Shown here: positions 11,390-21,439 of the stretch, piece after piece
Layout of the letters: the number at the start of each line of letters is the position of its first letter
Numbering within the stretch: position 1 is the first letter of the stretch
NCBI GenBank assembly: GCA_963691655.1
Contig: OY829329.1
Coordinates: forward strand, 67,162,822-67,226,821
DNA: 64,000 nt
Source: Toxonevra muliebris
Lineage: Eukaryota; Arthropoda; Insecta; Diptera; Pallopteridae
Reading direction: 5' to 3'
Notes under the pieces: model-generated
What the model was told of the DNA's origin: nothing
The model's input: the letters and a program-made list of their open reading frames with translations, nothing else
Database searches by the model: none
Program-made: the position numbers and the translations under genes

Positions 11390-12472
11390 CTTGATTTAGG
11401 AGTTTGTCACTTTTAGTATTTTGGTTTGGATTTGCAGAATATTGTGAAATTTGGTTAATTTTTTGAAAATCTTTTTAAATCTGAAGATTTTTTAAATTTT
11501 ATCTATTACGCTATGCGACAAAAATTTGGGTGACAAAAATCAATGAAACGAGACTAGAAAATTCGGTAAGTATACGATGTCAGTAGTTGATTCTGAAAAG
11601 GATGTTGAAAAATTAGCTCCGGTTTAGAATTAATTAATGCTTGAAGTTGAACCTTTTGGTGCTTCGTTATTTCCTTAAAATTCGATTTGTTTTGCGATTT
11701 CGATCTTTAAAGTCACTTAGTACTCTCCAATCATTTTGAAATTTTGCACACTCTTTTTCAAAACAAAGCAGTTTAAGAATCTCTAACCAGAATTGAACAA
11801 TTCAAAATGGCGACCACATGCAAATTAAAGGTTAAATTTTTAATTCAATTTTTAAAATACTAACTGTTAGTTAATTACCATAAAATTTCGCATACTAATT
11901 ACACATCAACTAAAATATAACAACATATTGATATATTGACCCATTGGCGCCCACATTTTTATTTAACTTAAGTTTTCTGAATTTTCGATTCAAATTTTTC
12001 AATGACTGTTTGCGTTACTTTTTATCTGCTAATTACAAATGAAATTTCATGCACCGATGGCTTATAGAGTATAACTTAATAACGTACTAATTTATTAACC
12101 CATTGGCACTCACAATTTTCATTGATTTTTATCACCCAAATTTTTGTCACATAGTGTTATTTAAGTTTTGACTAATTTTCGAAGTTGGCCAATTTTGTCC
12201 ATTTTTTAAATTTTTTTCTTAGGTTTCTTTAAAGATTTTTATTAATTTTTGAGCATTTTCTGTATTTTTAGGATTTGTTTTAAATATTTTAATTTTTAGA
12301 ATTTTGTGTATCTTAAAAATTTTTTTCATTCTTTAAATCTTGTCCATTTTTAAAATTTGTTTCATTTTTAGATTCTTAAATTCTTGTCAATTTAAATTTT
12401 TTTGTCCATTTATAGATTTTTGTTAATTTTTGGAGATTTTATCTATTTTCCAAATTTTGTTGTAAGTTTTGT
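11390..12472. repeat. TTTTGTCCATTTT-type degenerate repeat field (block 1)
   Basis: Sequence dominated by loosely repeated units of about 14-20 bases around TTTTGTCCATTTTTAGAATT, clearest from 12180 on. The same composition returns at 13944-14430 and 19260-20770. About 11520-12160 is less regular and contains a more unique stretch. Non-coding. Confidence 0.6.
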
Positions 12473-12476
12473 TTAA

Positions 12477-13939
12477 CCTTTTCGTGAAAAAGTTTTATTT
12501 TGAAAACCGAAGCACTTTTGGCAAAAATTTTCGCATATTCTGAAAAATCGATCTGATCTGATCTTTTGTGATGACGAGTTAAATGCAGCGAACACAACGA
12601 AAACATTTTCTTTGATCTACTGGTAAGTGATTGCCAACATTGAAGCTATCAGTTTTTAGACGCCAAGGAGTTGGCTTCATTGGCTTTTGAAATCATACCT
12701 TGAGCAAGAGAGACCAGAAAGTCTGTCAATGACAATTTTTGCTTCTTATATTCTGTATGGACAAACCATGAATTTGTTATTTGTTTGATCATCGGTAGAT
12801 TGTAGAACATTTTCTTTTATAATTTTTGAGAATTGCGGTTGAAATCATGAACCTCAACGGTTCTGGTCGGACACGGAAACTTAAGTTTTTTCTTCCGTCT
12901 CCGTCTTTTTGCGTCCGGTAAATGTCAACTATCAATGGCTCATGGCAATTGAAAAACAAAATGATTTCTTTTAAATCCAACCAGCGAACTTCCAAAATAC
13001 CAATAAAATTCATTTGAAGCTGGTTTTCACCTCTGCATAACTTCCCTACAAATTAAGGTGTATTCTTCCTGTTTTGCATAAGTGTCGAGGATTTCGATCG
13101 GATCGGTTAAAGTTCGATTTGACTGCGTACGATGATTCAGGGCTGTCAGTCGCTGATTAGTGCATTCGGCAATTCGAATGCATAAACTGTAGGGAAATAT
13201 CTGAAAAAATACTTTGAACTCGGTACACTCGTCAGTAAAATCAATAAGGATTTTGGAATCTCGTTCAGTTAGGAACTTGAATTGCGTCTTGAAGTTCTGA
13301 CGGTCATCCAGGGTAAAATTTACCCAATGGTCAACTGGCTGCAACTTATATTTTTCGTCAAGCTCAGAGGGCACGTAGCGATTATTGTTAATCTCTGAAG
13401 CAAATTCGGTACTCCTATGCAAATACTTGCTTCCAGAAACCTGAAAATCAACATCCGAATCAGATTCTCCACATCCTGTCGTGTTAGCATTCTCTTTGAC
13501 ATCTTAAATGTACATATATTGGAACAAATAATCGTAAAACGTATTAAGGACCTATATATCCCACACTAAAAACGTTTGGGCCTATATGCCCCAATTTTAC
13601 GAAATCTGCTATAATGTACCTTTTATGCTATAAAACACTACCAAAATATTTAATGTAATAAAACAATTGACTTTTTCACAAAAAATACAAGCTTTGCCAA
13701 TCACGCTTTTTTTTTTGACTGAATTGAGTAAATTACCGTTCAAAACTTATTAAATTCCACCGAAGTTGTGAAATTCATCGCCTGCTGGCGTCCACAAGCT
13801 GACATGTACCGTTATGTTTTAATTTAACATTTCAAAATCTGTGTTTGGGACTATTAAGATAAACAGTCGCATTGAAAATAAAGAAAAAACGAAAGTTTGA
13901 AATTTGGTGGGACGTATTTTCCCAGTAGTCCCTAAAGGG
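12477..13939 (-). mobile_element. piggyBac-like transposon relic
   Basis: Flanked by TTAA on both sides (12473-12476 and 13940-13943), the target site of piggyBac elements. The ends are of CCTTT type: CCTTTTCGTG on the left and, reverse-complemented, CCCTTTAGGGACTACTGGG on the right. The interior holds minus-strand transposase-like segments in several frames. The 1463-bp length is below a full autonomous piggyBac, in line with internal deletion. Confidence 0.65.
12620..13500 (-). pseudogene. piggyBac-like transposase remnant
   Basis: Reading the minus strand, an acidic stretch (ESDSDVDFQVSGS, about 13475-13435) leads into the longest open part, down to a stop near 13027. That part includes CTEFKVFFQIFPYSLCIRIA followed by a Thr-Asn pair, which resembles the FF....L...I...TN signature at the start of piggyBac transposase domains. 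After frame changes come IYRTQKDGDGRK, matching the RTQKDG-type segment of the family, and KKQKLSLTDFLVSLAQGMI near 12740-12680, like the C-terminal part. The central catalytic region is largely missing and several frame changes occur. The assignment is by motif recognition plus the TTAA flanks. Confidence 0.6.
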
Positions 13940-13943
13940 TTAA

Positions 13944-14430
13944 AGATTTTTATTAATATTTGACCATTTTTGGTATTTTCAGGATTTTGTCCATTTTTCA
14001 AAAATTTTGATTTTTAGAATTCGGTATGTCTTTAAATTTCTTTTGGTTTGGAGAATTTTTGGTCTTTAAATTTTTGTTAGTTTTAAGAATTTCGCACATT
14101 TGTTTTAATCTTTGAGAATTTTGTGTATCTTTAAAATTTTGTGTATCTTTAAAATTTTGTCCATTTTTAAAAGATTTTTGTTTTGAAGAATCTTTTTTTA
14201 ATTTTCAGAGATTTTGTCTATTTCTTAAATTTTATTCTAAGTTTTGTCTAAAGTCTTTTTTTTTTAATTTTTGAGAATTATTTAAATCTTTAAAATTTTA
14301 TCCAATTTTGGAATTTTTCCCATTTTTCAATATTTTTTCGTTTTAAGAATATTGTGTTTTATTTAAATTTTTGTTAGTTCAGAGACTTTTGTACATTCAT
14401 CGATTTTTATTAATTTTTTAGAATATTGTC
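13944..14430. repeat. TTTTGTCCATTTT-type degenerate repeat field (block 2)
   Basis: Continues the composition of 11390-12472, with units such as GAATTTTGTGTATCTTTAAA. The piggyBac relic and the DD37E element (14433-15646) both sit inside this field. A short piece resumes at about 15649-15780. Confidence 0.6.
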
Positions 14431-14432
14431 TA

Positions 14433-15646
14433 AGGAGTGAGATCAAAAAAATCTTAACATATATAAAATTCAATAATTTTTAAACGGTTGATCTTAGAGT
14501 TTTGATTTTTTTTTTTTATTTAATTGATAATATTTTACAAATTACAGAAAAATTTAAGTTTTATAGTTCTAACCACTATTTATGAACTCGTGGATCCTAT
14601 TTTGGTAAGCCTTCCATTAGAGATTTGATAGTTGTATCAGATACCTTTTTAGAACAATTTGCCCATCTCCTTTTAAAATCTTCGATATTTTTGGACACCT
14701 TTTTTGTGCTCTTTAAGTTTCTTTTCACAACAGTCCAATATCTCTCCACTGGTCTTAGCTCCGGACAATTTGGAGGATTGGCCTTGGCCTTGGTACAAAA
14801 ACTATGTTATTACTTTGATACCACTGCAGAGCTTTCTTGCCGTAGTGACATGATGCCAAATCGGGTCAAAAATACGTGGACACATTGTGCTTTCTTATGA
14901 AAGGAAGACGTCTTTTTTTTTCAATCATTCTTTGATGTATATTTCGGTATTTATAGAGCCCACTGTAAAAAATGACTTGCTTCTTTTTCCGTTGCCGCAA
15001 CTGCATATAGCTTGCCATACCAGGAAATTTTTAGGAAATTTTGTCTGCTTTTGGATTCTAAATTGTTCTTCGACATTTCCTCGAGCATCAGCAACATTAA
15101 AAATTTTGACCCGGAAGCTGAAGCTGCGTAAAATCTGCCAGTACATACCACGTTTCGTCGTCCATTATACAACATGAATATTTTTGTATGAAATTCGATT
15201 TTAATTTCCGAGCCCTACTTTTGACGTTTAAATTTTTTGCAGCATTCCTGTCTGGAACTTTTTGGACTTTGTATGTTTTCAAACCTGCATTGGCTTTAAT
15301 TTTTCGCACCAAATAGTCTGAACACTGGGTTAACCGGGCAGCTTTTCTACCAGATGTGTTTGGAGATCTTTTCAATATGTTTTCTATTTTCTTGGCTTTC
15401 CCAATATCATGTGGTCCTTGTCTTTTTCCCGAACCACGTTTCCTATCGATGGTCAAATTCTGAAACTGTTTAATAACATTGGAAACAGTTTGACGGTAGA
15501 CCTTCTATTCGTTGGCCAATTTTTTGTAGGGCCAATTTGGATTTATTTGAAAATATTTTTCAAAGATAACTAGATCAAATTAAATTTTACACCCAAAAAA
15601 AATTATTAGGTAAAACGTGCGTTAAGATTTTTTCAATCTCACTCCT
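14433..15646 (-). mobile_element. Tc1/mariner element, DD37E type (copy B, long)
   Basis: A 1214-bp element with terminal repeats beginning AGGAGTGAGATC and ending as the inverse, each followed inward by AAAAAATCTTAAC-like sequence and flanked by TA (14431-14432, 15647-15648). It carries a degenerate minus-strand transposase. The same termini bound the 434-bp derivative at 58909-59342, so the two form one family. Confidence 0.85.
14597..15560 (-). pseudogene. Tc1/mariner DD37E transposase, broken
   Basis: The 5' end, including the start codon and about 16 codons, is deleted relative to the derivative at 58909-59342. Reading begins at NPNWPYKKLANE followed by a stop, then RQTVSNVIKQFQN, a basic linker (RKRGSGKRQG), the first Asp in CCIMDDETWYVL, VWQAICSCG, the second Asp in PDLASCHYGKKALQWYQ, and PPNCPELRPVERYW carrying the Glu, ending LMEGLPK and a stop at 14597. 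Several frameshifts and stops break it. Domain order and motifs match copy A at 5930-6904, although the two are clearly different families. Confidence 0.8.
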
Positions 15647-15824
15647 TAGTTTGATCAGTTTTTCCATATGAAAATTTTTTCAATTTTTAGATTTCTGTTA
15701 GTTTTTTCAATTTTGTTTTAGAAGATGTTGATTTATGAGATTTTCATCGTGTACATTTTTTCTAATAAAAATAATTTCGAGATTGTTCTGGGCCTTTCCA
15801 CTATTTTTTTTTTTATTTTTTAAG

Positions 15825-16085
15825 TGCCTGTGGAGGGACACACTCAGGCCAGAATGGACCATTGTGATACCACATGTTTGAACCTACGGTTTAACTCTCC
15901 GGCTCCGAACGGCAGTGTATCAATTGTATACTCTCTCTTGTACACTCTCTTATAATTCTCATTCACTTCATATCGATAGTTATGAGAATTAACCACCAGA
16001 CGAAGACGGAAGTCGAACCCGAACCTCCTAAGTGAATGTCTACTGAAAGCTACTCACTAGACGCTTTTCCACTTACAGCCAATGC
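15825..16085 (-). mobile_element. possible tRNA-derived SINE
   Basis: On the minus strand TAGCTTTCAGTAG (about 16052-16040) could be an A box. About 30 bases further on, GGTTCGGGTTCGACTTCC resembles a Pol III B box. The unit then runs on through non-tRNA sequence ending near the TGGTATCACAATGGTCC motif. It stands out from its AT-rich surroundings by base composition. A SINE is the simplest reading, but no second copy is present in the window to prove it. Confidence 0.35.
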
Positions 16086-16449
16086 AAACCTCTCAAAAAC
16101 ACAAACCATCAATGACTTGTTAAAAATAACATTGGAAATTGTAAATTTCTTGAGTTATTATTTTAAAATTTCCCACACAACTAAATAAAATTGTAATTTT
16201 TCATGCACACAAACATTTTTTTTTTTTTTTTTTTTAATTTATTTTTTTTTTTTGAAATATTGCACACACTTCAAAAATGTAAAGTATTATTTAATTGTAA
16301 TTTTTTCTTCTTTTTTTTTGTCATATTTGCCCCTCATTTTGCCGCCCAATTTTTCATTCGTTTTTCACTTCACTCTCTCGTGCCTTTCCCTCTACAAATT
16401 CACATTCATTTTTCTCTTGCACAGCAATTAATTTTGATTGCGTACTTAC

Positions 16450-16646
16450 AATTCACATTCAGTGTGACAGTTGTCTCCAGCGTATGACCCTCGGTCATGG
16501 CACGATTCCAAACGACGCATTTATATTTGGCGCCATCGTCGGCCCGCCTTGGCAGTATCTGCAATGTGGCGTTTGTGTGATGATTCTTGGAACCGCCCTT
16601 TAGTATATATGATTGTAATGGCACTGTGCTGCCCTCACGATACCAA
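16450..16646 (-). CDS. ed/fred: exon of Echinoid/Fred-like Ig adhesion protein (second half of an Ig domain)
   Basis: A 197-nt internal exon. On the minus strand the acceptor is a pyrimidine-rich tract ending CACAG before 16646 and the donor is GTAAGT at 16449-16444. Joined in phase to the exon at 23804-24064, it reads T|WYREGSTVPLQSYILKGG and continues to the second-cysteine motif ADDGAKYKCVVWNRA and a final strand ending TVTLNVN plus one base. Trp-Tyr of strand C and D-x-G-x-Y-x-C of strand F are textbook Ig signatures. The sequence matches my recollection of Drosophila Echinoid and Friend of Echinoid, membrane Ig/FnIII proteins in homophilic adhesion and in EGFR and Hippo signalling. Which paralogue it is cannot be settled here. 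No downstream exon was recognised in 1-16449. Confidence 0.8.
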
Positions 16647-17715
16647 CTGTGAAAAAAAATAAAAATAAAAATAAAATATAGAAAGAGTGAGATAGAAATA
16701 TAATAATGTTAGAGAGAAGGGTTTGCATGGTGTTGAAAAATTTTCAAAGTTATTTATAATGTAGTGTTTTCCAAAAAAAAAAAAAAAAAAAGTGATTATA
16801 ATTTCACTCAATTTCTCATTTTAGTGTTTTGTTTTCAGTTTTGTTTTTTTTTTTGTGTTTGTTTTGGTTAAGTACTCATTTAATTTTTAATTAATTGTTT
16901 TTTTCTACAAAACACAAGCAAACAACCAAAATAAAGAAAAGAAAAAAGGAAAACAGAGAGAAGTGTAAAAAAAATTCGCTAAATTTAGCAATAATTTTTT
17001 TCATATTTTTCTATTAGCTAAAGCATTTAAGAAATAAGTAACTGGAAGCTTTCGGAGATTCTAAAATGTTTGCTTTTTTTTTTGTTGATGTTTTTGGAAT
17101 TTCTGTATTTTTTAGTTATGCACAACATTTAAGCTCGGGTTATAAAAATGTAATTAGTTGATATTTATTTATATGCATATAGAAAGTATATAGAAAATAA
17201 TAGAAAAATTAATAGTTAGCGAAAAAAAATGAGTTTTTGTTTTAGAACTGTATAGCACTAAGGGCCACTTTTTGAGTGCGAGTTTAACTCAATTTCTAGT
17301 TTAAACTAAGTTTAAATTCATCACAATCAGTTAATTTTGATTGAAGTTTAAACTCAGTTTAAACGTCCAAATTTCATATATTTGAAGAGAAAGGTTTTTA
17401 TGAACGATTCCGTCTTACAAAGTCTTCTGCACATAGCGTCCTGGAGCTTATTGGACCGCATATAAGGAATCGAACAAATTGGTGTGACATTGCATGTGCA
17501 AAAGAGTGTTTAATGTTTTCGACTTTTCTACGCACTTGCCTTTTTCGTTTGCTGGCACTCTATTATTTAGTGCTTCTCTACAACTTCTATTAGCAAAGAA
17601 ATCTCCGCCGCGGAGCTAAAATAAAAACTCCTTTTAATATTTTTTTCTTTGAAATTCATTTTTTAAAAAGCAATTACTGAGTTGAAATTAAACTCACACT
17701 GAAAATCTGCTTCTA

Positions 17716-19003
17716 CAGGGTGACAATCGTAAAGTGACGCACACATTTCAGCAGTTATTTTCAAAAGGACGTACTTCCATTAAGTACAATTAAGTGTTAA
17801 CATTGCTGAATATATAAGCATTCATTTGAACCCCACCTCATTCAATATAACCTCCTTTAGCCTGCACACATGCCTTCAATCGATCCGGAAATCGTAGGAC
17901 TGTTCGCCGCAGGACTTCCTGATCAATTTCAGTCCAGGCTTTCTCTAATGAATTTGTCAGCAACTCCAGACTGTGGTGTTGAGATGCACAAGCCTTACTC
18001 TCTAAAATACTCCAAATAGAGTAGTCCATTGGATTCAAGTCTGGGGAGTGTGGTGGCCATTCTTGAGATGTTATGAATCCAGAAAAATTGTCTTTTATCC
18101 ATGTTTGCGTTAATTTTGCCATGTGAGAAGGTGCAGAATCTTGCTGGAAAGTCCAGTTGTCATTTCCAAATGTATCTTGGACCCAGGGAAGAACATCTTC
18201 ATTCAAAATGCTCCGACAAACAACCTGCTCAATTTTAACACCCCCTTCAACGAATATTAGAGGGGTTCTGGCATTAGCGGAAACTCCAGCCCATACCATA
18301 ACGGAAGCTGGCTTTTGAACTCGGCCAAAAGTCCTATTTTGTTGCGATGATGATGTTAGCCACATTCGGTCATTTTGCGCATTGAAATGTTGTTCAACCG
18401 TGAAAATTTTTTCATCTGTAAACAAGATATTTTCAACATTTTTTAACACGGAGGAGCCTAGCAACGCCTTGCATCTTTGCAGTCGCAAATCTTTCTTTTT
18501 TTGTGTCAGATCTTGAGCTTTTCGGAGCTTGTACGGCTTAAGATTAAGGTTTGATTTTGCAATGATTCGCACTGTTTCACGGTTTACTCCCACTTCCTTA
18601 GCGATTTTTCTCATTGAGCACCTTGGATTTCGCTTGATTCGTTTACGAATTTTTTCTGTTAAACCAGTAGTGGCAACTGTTGAAAATTTTCCCCGGTCTC
18701 TATCTCCAAAACCCCCAGTTTCATTATATCGAATAATAGCTCGGTCTACCGTACGACTTGACAAATTTAAAGCCTTTGCAGTTTGACGGCTACTATAATT
18801 TGCCAAATGAAATTTCATAATTTCACCACGAATATTTTCCTTGTCCATTTTTATGGAAATTTCAAAATGTAATAACAAAAATTCAAATGAAATTAAAAGC
18901 AAAGCCAATGATGAATGAATTTGCTTTTTAAATTAAAGTAACGGTAAATGGCAAAGCTTGCTGCAGAGTATTAAACTTGCGTCACTTTACAATTGTCACC
19001 CTG
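17716..19003 (-). mobile_element. complete maT (DD37D) transposon
   Basis: A 1288-bp element. The terminal inverted repeats begin CAGGGTGACAATYGTAAAGT and continue to GACGCA. They differ at one base and are flanked by TA (17714-17715, 19004-19005). It contains one uninterrupted transposase gene on the minus strand. Intact TIRs, TSD and ORF together suggest a recent insertion. A damaged relative lies at 36637-37876. Confidence 0.92.
17838..18848 (-). CDS. maT-type transposase (DD37D), intact
   Basis: A 336-codon ORF starting at ATG 18848 in a good fly context (AAAAATGGACAAG). The frame is open 20 codons further upstream but that part has no ATG, so I chose this start. The first ~110 residues hold two helix-turn-helix parts (SRQTAKALNLSSRTVDRAI and MRKIAKEVGVNRETVRII) for TIR binding. 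The catalytic triad follows: Asp near 145 in FTDEKIF, Asp near 236 in FQQDSAPSH, and Asp near 274 in SPDLNPMDYSIW, with 37 residues between the last two. Known family members perform cut-and-paste transposition at TA sites in the nucleus. No stop or frameshift is visible. Host expression is unknown and no intron is present. Confidence 0.92.
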   Translation of the reverse strand: MDKENIRGEIMKFHLANYSSRQTAKALNLSSRTVDRAIIRYNETGGFGDRDRGKFSTVATTGLTEKIRKRIKRNPRCSMRKIAKEVGVNRETVRIIAKSNLNLKPYKLRKAQDLTQKKKDLRLQRCKALLGSSVLKNVENILFTDEKIFTVEQHFNAQNDRMWLTSSSQQNRTFGRVQKPASVMVWAGVSANARTPLIFVEGGVKIEQVVCRSILNEDVLPWVQDTFGNDNWTFQQDSAPSHMAKLTQTWIKDNFSGFITSQEWPPHSPDLNPMDYSIWSILESKACASQHHSLELLTNSLEKAWTEIDQEVLRRTVLRFPDRLKACVQAKGGYIE

Positions 19004-19259
19004 TATAATTAAACGTAGATCAGAGTTAAGCGACGAGTTTAAACTCACACTGAAAAACTAACCCTTAGTCAAAAATAGATTTTAGTTGTTTAAAAAATTT
19101 AACATATATTTCCTTTTTATACAAATGCAGGAGGAACAATTTTGGATAAGATGAAAAAAATTGCTTAATTTTTTGCATCCAATATGAATTAGTTAACCTG
19201 TTAAAGGAAACAATTCTCTGGTTTTACTTTAATATTATTTTTTACATTGGTAAACAATT

Positions 19260-20780
19260 GGAATTCAATTTATTTACTCGGAGAGTTTTTCAAATTTTTA
19301 AGATTTTTCCGTTTTTCTGAGTGTTATCCATTTTCAAAATATTGTCCTTTTCTTAAATCTTTATAGTTTTTAGAATTATTGTCCAATTTCATAATTTTGT
19401 GAATTTCGTCGATTTAAAAAAAAAAAAAATTCCGATATTAGAATTTGATAATTTTTGGAGTTTCTTCAGAGATAAATCTTTCTTCATTTTGAAAATTTTG
19501 TCTAGTTTTAAAATTTTATTTTGTTACAGTTTTATATTTTGTCCAATTTGAGAATTTTGTCCTATTCTAGAATTTTATCCATTCGTAAAATTCTTATCAA
19601 ATTTAAAATTTCGTCCATTTTGGGAATTTTGTCAGTTTTACAGCTTTTATCATTTGAAAAATTTTGTCTAGTTTTGAAATTCTGATAGTTTTTGTCCAGT
19701 TTTAGATTTTGTCCAATTTGAGAGTTTTGTCCTATTTTAGAATTTTATATATTCGTAAAACTCTTATCAAATTTATAATTTTGCTCATTTTGGGAATTTT
19801 GTCAGTTTTACAGTTTTTATCACTTTAAAAATTTTGTCTAGTTTTGAAATTGTGATAGTTTTTGTCCAGTTTTAGATTTTGTCCAATTTGAAAATTTTGT
19901 CCATTTTTAAAATTTTTATCAAATTTAAAATTTCGTCCATTTTGGGAATTTTGTCAGTTTTACAGTTTTTATCACTTAAAAAATTTTGTCTAGTTTTGAA
20001 ATTGTGATAGTTTTTGTCCAGTTTTAGATTTTGTCCAATTTGAAAATTTTGTCCATTTTCAAAATTTTTATCAAATTTAAAATTTCGTCCATTTTGGGAA
20101 TTTTGTCAGTTTTACAGCTTTTATCATTTGAAAAATTTTGTCTAGTTTTGAAATTCTGATAGTTTCTGTCCAGTTTTATATTTTGTTCAATTTGAAAAAT
20201 TTGTCCATTTGTAAAATTCTTGTCATATTTAAAATTTCACTCATTTTGTGAATTTTGTCACTTTTAAAACTTTGATCGTTTTGAGAATTTTGTCTAGTTT
20301 TAAAATTTTTGATTATTTTGGTCTAGCTTAAGATTTTGTCCAATTTTAGAATTTTGTCCATTTCTAGAATTTTATCCATTTGTAAAATTCTTATCAAATT
20401 TCAAATTTCGTCCATTTTGTTTGGTTTTGGAATTCTGTCCATTAAACAAGTTTTGCCTATATTTGTGAAAATTTTGACAAAACCCTAAAAATCAGTATTG
20501 CCTGTTTTTTAAATCTTGATTATTTTTATCCATTTTTGGAATCTTGTGTTGTTAGAATTTTGACCAATTTGAACATTTTTAAAATTTTTATCCAGTTTTA
20601 CAGTTTTGCCCAATGTGAAAACTTCACCTGATTTCAAAATTGTGTCCGTTTTTTTTTTTTTTTCAATTTTCGTTTTGGAAACTACAATATTATGTTCTTT
20701 TTTTAAATTTTATCCATTTGTAAAATATTGATTAATATTAGAATTTCATAAATTTTGTAAATTCTATCAATTTTTTGACG
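19260..20780. repeat. TTTTGTCC-type repeat field with ~150-170-bp higher-order units
   Basis: Short degenerate motifs (TTTTGTCCATTTT, GGAATTTTGTCAGTTTTACA) organised into longer tandem units. The segment TCTAGTTTTGAAATTCTGATAG recurs ending near 19680, 19850, 20002 and 20154, spacings of about 170, 152 and 152 bases. The flanks of the field are only loosely periodic. Non-coding, in the Ig-gene intron. Confidence 0.8.
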
Positions 20781-21439
20781 GCACAATTTTGGGTTACCCC
20801 AAGCATGCAAGAAAACGGAAAGAAAAGATCATCTGCATATGCTGACGTTGACAAAAACAACAACAACAACATACGCCAAAATCACGCCATCAGCTAACGT
20901 GCAATCGTCTTGTAGCACCAGCATAAAAGTAAATAGAAAATGAAAGAAGAACATATAACGGTAAAAACATGCCACCACGAAACAACAAATAGCAGAAATG
21001 CAACGAAACAATCGCGCATACTGTTCCAGTAGCGACATCGTCAGCTGAAAATAAAAATGAAAACATCCAGGAAGGTTGTTGCAAACAAAATATCGAAGCA
21101 GGGAGTTCTAATCCAGACATCGAGGCGGTGTGTTGTGCTTAAGATATTGGAGCGGTCGGTCGGTCGTGTAGCGGGAGTTGTGCTAGAGCTAACGGGGTAG
21201 TAAGTTATACTCCAGACATCAAAGCAGAGTTGCGTAGAACAGTTTAGAACAAGACATCGGAGCATAGAGTCAACAAACACGAGTGGCAGTGTATACAGGC
21301 AAGTAGCTTCGAGACATAACTTTATAATTAGACCGAAAAGTGGGCATCACGCAGAGCGACAAGTGACTTTTCGGAGCGGTGTACCCAGGCACTCGCCACT
21401 TGACGCTACCTGACTGGTGAGCATACAACGGAACGAGTA
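20781..21439. other. less AT-rich intronic DNA of unknown origin
   Basis: Base composition is more balanced than its neighbours. It probably includes decayed 5' parts of the LINE fragment that follows, because ACATCGGAGCA/ACATCGAGGCG-like words repeat around 21115-21260. I cannot assign an ORF. The short minus-strand frames here show no recognisable domain. Confidence 0.35.

Larger units (their letters stand above)
17261..19065. mobile_element. TA-flanked MITE interrupted by maT
   Basis: The outer ends are imperfect inverted repeats: AGGGCCACTTTTTGAGTG on the left and, reverse-complemented, AGGGTTAGTTTTTCAGTG on the right, each running into GAGTTTAA. They are flanked by TA (17259-17260, 19066-19067). 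Without the nested 1288-bp maT the element is about 515 bp and has no coding capacity. Its interior repeats GAGTTTAAACT-like palindromic motifs (17280-17370, 17685-17705, 19033-19050). The TA duplication suggests mobilisation by a Tc1/mariner transposase. Confidence 0.7.
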
